DNA of 64,000 nt from Avimonoglobus sp965151315 (GTDB taxonomy: Bacteria; Bacillota; Clostridia; UBA1381), in contig CBCTZG010000004.1 in NCBI GenBank assembly GCA_965151315.1, forward strand, positions 10,128 through 74,127. The letters are read 5' to 3'. Each line of letters begins with the position of its first letter. Position 1 is the stretch's first letter. Below are positions 40,349 through 47,867 of this stretch, in pieces. The translations under genes were made by a program, and so were the position numbers. The notes under the pieces were generated by a model, which did not search any database, had not been told where the DNA came from, and saw only the letters and a program-made list of their open reading frames with translations.

Positions 40349-41749
40349 ATGAAGCTAAGCGTTTTCCGAAATAAAAACAGTATACGTCTTTATCTGCTGT
40401 TCTCCCTGATTAGTTTAGAACTGCTGATGTCCTTTTCTTTTCTGGGGTATATCCATGTAGAGCCTATTTCCATCACATTTGCATATATCCCCGTCCTGCT
40501 GGCCGGGGCGGTCCTTGGCATACCGGATGCCGTGGCTGTTGGGCTTGTGTTCGGGCTTTCCAGTATGTGGAAGGCTGGCGCAAGCTATGTACTGCCGGCT
40601 GACCAAATGTTTTCCCCATTTATGAGCGGCCGGCCGGCAGAGAGCTTGTTGCTCAGCGTTGGCAGCAGGGCCCTGTTTGGACTGTTGGTAGGCGTTTTAT
40701 ATTCCTTGGCTAAGCGCGTCCGTTTTACGTGGGTATGGATAGGCCTTATATCTTTTTTTGGGAAATTCCTGCATTCTTTTTTAGTATACAGCTGTATGGG
40801 GCTGCTATTCCCGGAATCCGGGTATCATGCCGCTAATGCGCTGAAAAATATAGTTGGCCTCAGTGATCTGCCGACGGATTTGGTTACCTGTTTGATTGTG
40901 ATATTATTCTGGCGGTTGGAAAAATCGGGTACCTGGCAGGGCTTCTGTCTGAAAATCCAGAAAGTACAGTCCCGGGAGCAGGGAGAACATGACCATAAAT
41001 TATCGATAGCGGCAATTGTTGTCCTGGCAGTGAGTTTTGCAATGGTTGTGGGTATGTACTTTGTTAACCGAATGGATCAGGTACTGCTCCAAAGCGGGAT
41101 TGCCCTCAGCGACAGGAATTATGCCGACCTGCTGCATTTGCAGATACAGTTTCTGATCGGTATCCTATCGATCATGATGCTGGTTGCCGTTTTTTTGGTG
41201 TTTAACCGGAAATACGCTACTTATATGACATATGAAGCCGACACAGACGGCCTGACCGGTCTCCTGACCCGGGAGGCATTTTTCCGGGCCTGCCGGAAAA
41301 CATTAGAGGACATGAAAAAGGATGAAGAGGGCTCCGGATATTTTCTTATGGTGGATGTAGACCGTTTCAAACAGGTTAACGACTGTTACGGCCATCCGCA
41401 GGGAGATCAGATTTTGCGGATTGTCGCCAGGCAGATGCGGGAAGTTTTTGAAGTGTATGGCCAAATCGGACGGCTGGGCGGCGATGAGTTCGCGGCCTTG
41501 CTGCGACTCCCTGTATCAAATAGGAGGATAGAAACAGAGTTAGAGTATTTTCTGAAGCTTGTCCGGGAAAACAGGATGCCGGAAATGCCACTGTTATCTT
41601 GCAGTATCGGTGTGGTGCATGTCGATACGGATAAAAGCATAGACGAATTATACCAGGAAGCGGACCGGGCGTTATATTTTGCAAAAGAACAAGGGCGCGG
41701 ACGATATTTTATCAGCGGCGGGGAGACCCTGCAGACAGGCCATTTTTGA
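40349..41749 (+). CDS. Diguanylate cyclase with ECF S-component-like membrane domain
   Basis: 466 residues. Residues about 13-190 form five or six helices resembling vitamin-binding S components of ECF transporters (ITFAYIPVLLAGAVLG, AVGLVFGLSSMWKAGAS, SRALFGLLVGVLYSLAKR). A second helix pair (about 213-235 and 264-288) leads into a GGDEF domain from about 295: DTDGLTGLLTREAFFRAC, FLMVDVDRFKQVND, the active-site GGDEF in GRLGGDEFAALL near 377, and EADRALYFAKEQGRGRY. It should make cyclic di-GMP from two GTP. The sensor likely reads a small ligand; this is inference. No RXXD inhibitory site is obvious before GGDEF. AAGGAG precedes ATG 40349. Confidence 0.85.
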   Translation: MKLSVFRNKNSIRLYLLFSLISLELLMSFSFLGYIHVEPISITFAYIPVLLAGAVLGIPDAVAVGLVFGLSSMWKAGASYVLPADQMFSPFMSGRPAESLLLSVGSRALFGLLVGVLYSLAKRVRFTWVWIGLISFFGKFLHSFLVYSCMGLLFPESGYHAANALKNIVGLSDLPTDLVTCLIVILFWRLEKSGTWQGFCLKIQKVQSREQGEHDHKLSIAAIVVLAVSFAMVVGMYFVNRMDQVLLQSGIALSDRNYADLLHLQIQFLIGILSIMMLVAVFLVFNRKYATYMTYEADTDGLTGLLTREAFFRACRKTLEDMKKDEEGSGYFLMVDVDRFKQVNDCYGHPQGDQILRIVARQMREVFEVYGQIGRLGGDEFAALLRLPVSNRRIETELEYFLKLVRENRMPEMPLLSCSIGVVHVDTDKSIDELYQEADRALYFAKEQGRGRYFISGGETLQTGHF

Positions 41750-41989
41750 AAAAACAGTACCCTGCGATCCCGGGGCAGCCAGGGGATCCCCAGGGCAGGT
41801 AAGGCTGTCTGCAGCCTTGGGCGGTATGGGGAAAATAGGGGTTTGCCATATGGAACAGCCGGCAGGGGGCAAATATTAGAAGAAAGGGATTTATCGAAGG
41901 TTTATGCAGAGAAGAGAAGAAACGAAGAAACGGCATGGTTTCCCGTGCCGTTCCCAGAAGTAGTTTGCCGCAGGCGCGCGTAGCTGTTT
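41750..41989. other. Intergenic region, 240 bases
   Basis: Convergent genes end on both sides. Apart from a hairpin (41929-41952) that can end the desulfoferrodoxin transcript, I see nothing supportable. Confidence 0.5.
41929..41952 (-). terminator. Probable terminator of the desulfoferrodoxin gene
   Basis: Minus strand: AACGGCA (41952-41946) pairs with TGCCGTT (41935-41929), followed by a pyrimidine-rich TCTTCGTTTCTTCTC run. No long T tract. Confidence 0.5.
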
Positions 41990-42364
41990 TTATGCTTCTG
42001 TTTTCCAGAGGCCATGCAGATTGCAGTAGGCAAAGGCTGATTCCAGCGTGTCCCCGGGCGCCAGCGCAAAATCTGTCTCTGGGGCGTTCTCCGGAGAGAG
42101 ATGCTTTCGCTGGCAGCCGGCCTTGGTCTTGACAGCAATCCACTGGATGGAATGCTCCTGGCTCATGGGATGGGCCGCCGCGCCAACGGATACATGGACG
42201 TCAGCGCCGTTTTTTGTGATTACCGGCAGGTGTTTTTCTCCCGCGGCCTCAGTTGTGTTTGGCGCCAGTTCCGTCATGGATTTTCCGCAGCACATAGGTA
42301 CGACCCCGGAATCCTGAACCATTTCAACAATATTCCCGCAGGTCTTGCAAATGTAAAATTTCAT
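41990..42364 (-). CDS. Desulfoferrodoxin (superoxide reductase)
   Basis: A 124-residue class I superoxide reductase, which reduces superoxide to peroxide without making oxygen, an anaerobe defence. The N-terminal desulforedoxin-type centre is CKTCGN...PMCCGKSM (four Cys), and the catalytic Fe site ligands appear in EKHLPV, VSVGAAAHPMSQEHSIQW and AYCNLHGLW. AAGGAG lies upstream of ATG 42364. It sits downstream of the walRK-yycHI genes on the same strand, 47 bases after the YycI-like gene, perhaps by readthrough. No rubredoxin or rubrerythrin gene is adjacent. Confidence 0.93.
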   Translation of the reverse strand: MKFYICKTCGNIVEMVQDSGVVPMCCGKSMTELAPNTTEAAGEKHLPVITKNGADVHVSVGAAAHPMSQEHSIQWIAVKTKAGCQRKHLSPENAPETDFALAPGDTLESAFAYCNLHGLWKTEA

Positions 42365-42411
42365 AGCTTTTCAGCTCCTTTCAAAATTTATCCTTTCCAA
42401 TCGCGCTCTAT

Positions 42412-43206
42412 TTATGTATCGTTTTCCCGGGCATCCATAAAAATCTGTTCCCCGGAATCTGTGGTGATCATCCAGGTGGGGACCAGTTCAGTCTCCGGAT
42501 GAAGGGTATGGGTATCCGGCAAGGTATAGCCAAATTCTAATCCAGTTACCCGTGCCGCGCCGCTGCCCTGGGCGGCAAAGTCTACCAAGATGCTGGCCGC
42601 ACTTTTTAAGGCGGACTTTTCTCGGAAAAGCCCCTGCCGTTTTTCCTGGAACCAGCAGCCCTGCATGGTGCGCACCCCACCGTTTTCGATCTGCAGGGTA
42701 AGGCTTCCGTTGAAAAAAGGACTGCCGGCAAAGCTTTTTTTATATACGACCTGCCCGCCGCTGACTGTCCGGCGGCTTCCGGACAGATCCAGCCCCAGTT
42801 CTTTTAGAAAATCTTCGGCCGCCTTGGCTGGGCTTGCGTTAGAAAGGGGAACATCCCCAGCGGTAAATGAAAAGCTATCCCCGGCAAAGGATATGGTCCC
42901 TGCGGGGCTAGTATAGGTATTGTCCTCGGCTTTCTGGATATTGCCGCCTAAAAGTAATCCGGCAAAGGCGTCATAGTCTCGTGCTACGTTTTCCGCATGG
43001 ATGACCGCCGCGGCCTGGTTGCGGCGGGGGATCAGGTCCGGGTCGATGGCAATGCCGTTCTGGGCCAGAACATCCACCGCCGAGGAAATCACGGCGTCGG
43101 GAATCGCGGTAGACTTGTCCGCCGCGTTTAAAATATTGACCAACAGAAAAATATTGGTGCATAAAAAGAAAATAATTAGAATTGTTTTTGCCTTATACCA
43201 ATTCAT
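42412..43206 (-). CDS. yycI: YycI-like WalK accessory protein
   Basis: A 264-residue protein with one N-terminal membrane helix (AKTILIIFFLCTNIFLLVNIL) and an extracytoplasmic alpha/beta domain with repeated PepSY-like folds (GGQVVYKKSFAGSPFFNGSL; TLHPETELVPTWMITTDSGE). This architecture and its place after a YycH-like gene in a walRK cluster identify the YycI type, which binds WalK through its helix and tunes its activity. Sequence similarity between distant YycI proteins is low, so the name rests on order and architecture. It follows yycH by nine bases. Confidence 0.8.
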   Translation of the reverse strand: MNWYKAKTILIIFFLCTNIFLLVNILNAADKSTAIPDAVISSAVDVLAQNGIAIDPDLIPRRNQAAAVIHAENVARDYDAFAGLLLGGNIQKAEDNTYTSPAGTISFAGDSFSFTAGDVPLSNASPAKAAEDFLKELGLDLSGSRRTVSGGQVVYKKSFAGSPFFNGSLTLQIENGGVRTMQGCWFQEKRQGLFREKSALKSAASILVDFAAQGSGAARVTGLEFGYTLPDTHTLHPETELVPTWMITTDSGEQIFMDARENDT

Positions 43207-43215
43207 CGCGCCCTC

Positions 43216-44634
43216 CTATTCCCCGCCGATCACCACACTTTTTACGGTTACAGTCCAGTCAGCCCGTTTAGCGTTATCTGTGCCGTCGTCCGTATAGCTT
43301 AGATAAAGCTTATCAATAACGATTTCATTCATCAAGGGCGCGTAGGTGTCAATCGCGCTGTCCAAGGCTGAAATATAGGCCGGCGTCTGCGCCGTCTGGC
43401 CGGTAGGGGTATACCGGCGAAGCAACTGCCGGTAGCTCAATAAATACCCATTTTCGGTCTGGGCCTCCACGGCGTGTTGCAGATCCGAGCCGCTGAGGAT
43501 CACCGGCAGCCCGCTGGCCAGATAATCAAAGGTAATCAAGGTACTGCTTTCATACAGTGGGGAGGAAACATACAGATTCCCGCCGGGAAAAACCACGTTG
43601 GTGACGGCGTCTGCCATATCGGCGATTTCACTATGCACACTATAACCGTTGGCGCCGCCGGAAAGCCGGATTCCCTGCCCCTTCGCCCGATAATCCAAAA
43701 GCCCGTCAGTATGCAGCTTTAAAACGGCGTTGTTTTCTACGAAGACAATCGTGCCGTTGGTTTCTGGGTAATGCCGCACGGTACTGGGATTCATATCAAA
43801 GACCATCAGAATCTGTTCCACCAATGCTTCGTCCAAAGCGCCTGTTGGGGTTCTCAAGGGGTTCTCCGCCAGAAGCACATCCGCTGTCCGGGGGTTAGAG
43901 TAAATGGGGATCATGGGGTCGATCACCGCTTTTTGGCCGCTGGTGGGCTGGTCGAATTTCAGGTCAAAAGAGTAGTTCAAAATAGAACTGCTGGTAGAGG
44001 AAGCCCGCCGTCCGGTCTGCACCTCCGCGATTAACTCCAGCAGGGCGTCCGGCGCGTTACGGGTAGGAAGCCGGTAATAGGCGCCGCTTTGGGTATCCTG
44101 GGCATACACCGCCGCCCGGTCGTCGGTGGAAACGACCAGCTTGGAAAAAGACTGGACGTTGTTGATGATTTCTGTTTTCTTCACCCCTAAAAACTGGGCA
44201 AACAGCGCCGACTCACAATCCGCAGGATACTGCAGATAAATGGATTTGGACATCAGCGCGGCATACCACTCATCCTGGCTGACCCGGACCGGATCCTCCG
44301 CGTTGGAGAATGCGCTGGACAAAACCCGGTTGCAGGCCTCTGTCAGCTCGGAAAACAGGGGCTCGTCCGGGCTGACCGCCAAGCGGGAGGTCTGATAGCC
44401 GGTATTGACAATGATTGTTTCCGGCGCGGCTAAGTGGGTGACAGCCGCCGGCGCCCCGGCAAACCGATTTTTTAAACTGGTAAAAAACTGAACAGGGGTG
44501 GAATTTTCCAGGCTAATAAAAAAATTATAGCCAGAAGGCCATAATTTTTTATCCGTTACGATTAAGCTGCCCAGCACAAAATTCAAAATAATCAGGCATA
44601 CCAGGGTAATGCTCTTTAATCGTTCTTTATTCAT
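43216..44634 (-). CDS. yycH: YycH-like WalK accessory protein
   Basis: A 472-residue protein with an N-terminal membrane helix (SITLVCLIILNFVLGSLIVT) and a large extracytoplasmic region, matching YycH in size and topology. YTDDGTDNAKRADWTV near the end lies in a beta-rich domain. YycH works with YycI at the membrane to regulate the WalK kinase (in B. subtilis as a negative regulator, in S. aureus activating). It lies between a secreted-protein gene and yycI in the walR-walK cluster. ATG 44634 has only a weak GGAGAAG-like site. Confidence 0.82.
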   Translation of the reverse strand: MNKERLKSITLVCLIILNFVLGSLIVTDKKLWPSGYNFFISLENSTPVQFFTSLKNRFAGAPAAVTHLAAPETIIVNTGYQTSRLAVSPDEPLFSELTEACNRVLSSAFSNAEDPVRVSQDEWYAALMSKSIYLQYPADCESALFAQFLGVKKTEIINNVQSFSKLVVSTDDRAAVYAQDTQSGAYYRLPTRNAPDALLELIAEVQTGRRASSTSSSILNYSFDLKFDQPTSGQKAVIDPMIPIYSNPRTADVLLAENPLRTPTGALDEALVEQILMVFDMNPSTVRHYPETNGTIVFVENNAVLKLHTDGLLDYRAKGQGIRLSGGANGYSVHSEIADMADAVTNVVFPGGNLYVSSPLYESSTLITFDYLASGLPVILSGSDLQHAVEAQTENGYLLSYRQLLRRYTPTGQTAQTPAYISALDSAIDTYAPLMNEIVIDKLYLSYTDDGTDNAKRADWTVTVKSVVIGGE

Positions 44635-44653
44635 CTTCTTCTCCGTTCAAGGT

Positions 44654-45109
44654 CTAAAAGAAGTTTTTCACGGTAACGGTCACATTTTTCAGTTTATCTA
44701 CAGTGCTCTTTTTTACCTTGCTGATATCAATGCGGACAACCTGGCTTCCGGCAGCGTTTTCTGCAGTGACCAGGAAGATGTTGGAATTATCCGGCAAATC
44801 CACAACTACACTGTACAGCCCGCTGGCGCCGATCTGGGTTTCACCCTTGATCAGGTTCGCCATCCCAGAAGCCCAGCTGTAGCGGTAAATCTTGATGCGC
44901 GTCCCCTGTCCGCCCACAGCGGAAATTGTATATGTCCGGTCTGAGGTGGCAGCCGAATGGGATTCGGGCCGTTTTATGTAAATTAAGTCATTTCTAGTTC
45001 CGCCTGTACCCAGCGGGATGGAGCTTCCAAAGGCCGCAAAACTGGTTAAAGGCAGGAATATTGCCATGGCAGCTGTAATAAACAGAACTGAGATCAATTT
45101 CTTTAACAT
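44654..45109 (-). CDS. Small secreted protein in the walRK cluster
   Basis: Not recognised. 151 residues: a signal peptide (ISVLFITAAMAIFLPLTSFA, cut near SFAAF), then about 125 residues predicted beta-rich (DRTYTISAVGGQGTRIKIY, GLYSVVVDLPDNSNIFLVTAEN) ending in a Lys/Val-rich tail (KKSTVDKLKNVTVTVKNFF). The middle resembles Ig-like or Big-type adhesion modules. It is placed between walK and yycH, where no such gene is normal, and has its own promoter region with a WalR-like box. AAGGAGGG precedes ATG 45109. It is probably a WalR target. Confidence 0.75.
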   Translation of the reverse strand: MLKKLISVLFITAAMAIFLPLTSFAAFGSSIPLGTGGTRNDLIYIKRPESHSAATSDRTYTISAVGGQGTRIKIYRYSWASGMANLIKGETQIGASGLYSVVVDLPDNSNIFLVTAENAAGSQVVRIDISKVKKSTVDKLKNVTVTVKNFF

Positions 45110-45142
45110 GGTATCCCTCCTTCATAAAGCTTACTTTTTTAT

Positions 45143-45175
45143 ATTATATCATATAGATGTTACGAACCTGTTACA
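45143..45175 (-). promoter_or_regulatory. WalR-like box upstream of the secreted-protein gene
   Basis: Minus strand: TGTAAC (45175-45170), five bases, CGTAAC (45164-45159). The published WalR box is TGTWAH-N5-TGTWAH, so the second half has one mismatch. A TATAAT lies just downstream at about 45148-45143. Confidence 0.5.
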
Positions 45176-45187
45176 TGAGCATTAAAA

Positions 45188-46951
45188 TCAAATAACATTC
45201 TGCACCGGGATGGAGATCACGACTTCGGTGCCAATGCCCACCTGGGAAGAAATTTGGATCCTGCCGCCCATATCGTCCATGATCTGCTTGGCGATGGCCA
45301 GCCCCAGGCCCGTACCGCCGGTTTCCCGGCTCCGGGCTTTGTCCACACGGTAAAACCGCTCGAAAATCCGGGGCAGGTTTTCCTTCGGGATGCCGATGCC
45401 GGTGTCCACCACCTTGATGTACACATCCTGATACATTCGGCCGGAAAATACGTCGATCTTACCGCCGGCGGGGGTATATTTAATGGCGTTGGACAGAATG
45501 TTTACCACCACCTGTTCCAATTTATCCCGGTCGCAGTCAAAGGCCGGGACTTCGTTTACCGTTTTATAGGACAGGGTAAGGCCATTTTTCTCCGCTGTCA
45601 GATGCAGTCTGCCCACCACGTCTTCCAAAAATCCACGGATGTCAATTTTTTCTAAGACAGGCGGCCCCGCCCGGCGTTCATCCAGCTTAGTCAGGGTCAA
45701 AAGATCCTTAACAATCCGGGTCATCCGATCGGTTTCCTTGATGATTACCCCTAAAAATTTATTTTTCAGTGGGATATCATCCACATCCGTCAGGGTTTCA
45801 GCGTAGGATTTCACCGTAGCCAGCGGCGTCCGCAGCTCATGGGACACGTTGGCCACAAATTCCCGGCGGGAAAGCTCCAGCTTTTCCTGGCGGGTAATGT
45901 CGTGCATAACCACCAGCACACCGCCGACGTTGTTGCTCATATTAAAGGTGACAAAATTAAAGCGGATATACCGGCCGTTTAAGCGGACCTGCCGCTCCAC
46001 GGGCCCCGTCTGCTGAAAATATACTAGGTCCCCTAGGGTAATGTCGCCGCCGATTTCCTTAAAAAAGCTGTCAAACCGCAGATCGTTGATATAGGTGCGG
46101 TTAATGATGTGCTGGGCCTCGGGGTTGATATGGATCAAGCCCCCCTGCATGTCAAACGCCAGAATCCCGTCGGTCATATTCTGGAGGATGGTCTCCACCT
46201 TGGTCTTTTCAGCGTTGACCTGGTCGATGGTATCGTGCAAGGTGGCGGCCATATGCCGGAAGGTATTGGACAGGCGGCCAATCTCGTCGTTGGACGCGGA
46301 GGGGGCGATGCTTTCAAAATCCCCGGCCGCCAGACGCTCCGCCCGTTTGGTCAGGCTGATGATAGGCACGGTAATAGTCCGGCTTAATAGGTAGCCGATA
46401 ATCACCGCGATAATGATGGCAAACAGCAGCGCCTGCAGCACAATCATCAGCACATTCTGGGTAATGCTGGTGACCTCGTCCTTGGTATCCTTTACATAGA
46501 CAATATACCGGGGACTGCCGTTTACCTGCAGCGGTACAGCAAAATCCATATAGCTTTTTTCTGTATTGACCATGTTGCCCCGTTTGCCGGCCATGGCGGT
46601 AATAATATTGTCCGTTTTATCCAGGTTCTGGCTTTTTTCCGAATCCGAAGTCACCAGGACAGAGCCGTCTTTGGCGTCTAGGATGCAGTAAAACCGATAG
46701 GTATCAATCCCCAAAGGACCGATATAGGAGCCCACAGCACTGGAAAGCCGGTCTAAGCCGTCCTCCGCCCCGGCGGACTGCTCCAGCTGATAGACCAGAT
46801 CATCGGTGAACACCTGTTCCATCATGACGGAAAATTCCGTGTTGTATAGGCCCACGATGTTGATCAGCAAAAAGGAGCCGATGACAATAATGATGGATAA
46901 GATCAACAGGACGAAAATCAAAACCACCTTATATTGAATGCTTTTAAACAT
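45188..46951 (-). CDS. walK: Sensor histidine kinase WalK
   Basis: 587 residues. Two membrane helices bracket an extracytoplasmic PAS-like domain about 30-180; HAMP about 185-240 (RAERLAAGDFESIAPSASND); PAS about 255-360 (ILQNMTDGILAFDMQGGLI); HisKA with FVANVSHELRTPLATV (His near 371); then HATPase with N box LSNAIKYTPAGGK and GTGLGLAIAKQIMDDMGG. WalK senses the state of peptidoglycan and phosphorylates WalR, controlling cell-wall hydrolases. It begins four bases after walR and is followed by an extra secreted-protein gene, yycH and yycI. Confidence 0.94.
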   Translation of the reverse strand: MFKSIQYKVVLIFVLLILSIIIVIGSFLLINIVGLYNTEFSVMMEQVFTDDLVYQLEQSAGAEDGLDRLSSAVGSYIGPLGIDTYRFYCILDAKDGSVLVTSDSEKSQNLDKTDNIITAMAGKRGNMVNTEKSYMDFAVPLQVNGSPRYIVYVKDTKDEVTSITQNVLMIVLQALLFAIIIAVIIGYLLSRTITVPIISLTKRAERLAAGDFESIAPSASNDEIGRLSNTFRHMAATLHDTIDQVNAEKTKVETILQNMTDGILAFDMQGGLIHINPEAQHIINRTYINDLRFDSFFKEIGGDITLGDLVYFQQTGPVERQVRLNGRYIRFNFVTFNMSNNVGGVLVVMHDITRQEKLELSRREFVANVSHELRTPLATVKSYAETLTDVDDIPLKNKFLGVIIKETDRMTRIVKDLLTLTKLDERRAGPPVLEKIDIRGFLEDVVGRLHLTAEKNGLTLSYKTVNEVPAFDCDRDKLEQVVVNILSNAIKYTPAGGKIDVFSGRMYQDVYIKVVDTGIGIPKENLPRIFERFYRVDKARSRETGGTGLGLAIAKQIMDDMGGRIQISSQVGIGTEVVISIPVQNVI

Positions 46952-46955
46952 GGTT

Positions 46956-47660
46956 TCACGCCTTATTAAAGTAGTACCCCACGCCCCGCTTGGTTACAAT
47001 ATAATGGGGCATGCTGGGGTCGTCCTCAATTTTTTCCCGGAGACGCCGGACGGTCACGTCCACTGTGCGCACATCCCCGTAATATTCATAGCCCCAGACA
47101 TTTTCCAGGAGGCTTTCCCGGGAGAAGATTTTTTCCGGCTGCATGGCCAGGAATTTCAAAAGCTCAAACTCCCGCAGGGTAATGTCGATGGTCTCGCCCC
47201 GCTTCTGCACCTCATAGCGTTCCACATTTATGACCAGATCCCCGGAGATAATGGAATTCTGCGGATTTTCCGGGGCGGTCTGCTGCTTGTCGATGGACAT
47301 ACGCCGCAGATTGGCTTTAACCCGGGCGGTGAGCTCCCGGATAGAGAAAGGCTTTGTCATGTAGTCGTCGGCGCCTAGCTCTAAGCCCAGCACCTTGTCC
47401 ACCTCCTCTTCCCGGGCGGTCAGCATGATGATGGGTACGGCCGATTTTTCCCGAACCCGCCGGCAGACCTCAAAGCCGTCCATTTTCGGAAGCATGACGT
47501 CTAACAGGATCAGGTCAGGATTCTGGTTCAAGGCTAAATCTAAACCGGCCGCGCCATCGTAGGCTTCCAGCACGGCGTAGCCTTCTTTTATTAAGTTAAA
47601 TTTCAGGATGTCTACAATGGGCAGTTCATCCTCAATGATCAGTACGGTTCGTTGATCCAT
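46956..47660 (-). CDS. walR: Response regulator WalR
   Basis: OmpR-family response regulator, 234 residues from ATG 47660. Phospho-acceptor Asp in LILLDVMLPKMDGFEVC at about 54; IIMLTAREEEVDKVLGLELG; ADDYMTKPFSIRELTARVKA; winged helix with ITLREFELLKFLAMQPEKIF and VDVTVRRLREKIEDDP. In-frame ATG 47672 touches the GGAAAGG and was rejected. WalR binds TGTWAH-type direct repeats to control wall metabolism. It is first in the walR-walK cluster, with a promoter at 47705-47733. Confidence 0.95.
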   Translation of the reverse strand: MDQRTVLIIEDELPIVDILKFNLIKEGYAVLEAYDGAAGLDLALNQNPDLILLDVMLPKMDGFEVCRRVREKSAVPIIMLTAREEEVDKVLGLELGADDYMTKPFSIRELTARVKANLRRMSIDKQQTAPENPQNSIISGDLVINVERYEVQKRGETIDITLREFELLKFLAMQPEKIFSRESLLENVWGYEYYGDVRTVDVTVRRLREKIEDDPSMPHYIVTKRGVGYYFNKA

Positions 47661-47704
47661 GGTATTGTACATCCTTTCCTGCCGCTGGCAGATACTATAT
47701 CTCT

Positions 47705-47733
47705 ATTTTATCAGAAATATGCGGTTTCTTCAA
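47705..47733 (-). promoter_or_regulatory. Promoter of walR
   Basis: Minus strand: TTGAAG (47733-47728), 17-base spacer, TAAAAT (47710-47705). Confidence 0.7.
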
Positions 47734-47867
47734 GGGAATTTTATGATTTATTTGCTGTTTTTCACAAAATTATGAAAAAAGTTATAGCAATCCAGGTCAT
47801 TTTATGATACAATAAAGCTGGATATCTATGAGAAAAAACAGAGAATCAACAGTGAGGTTGTTACAAT

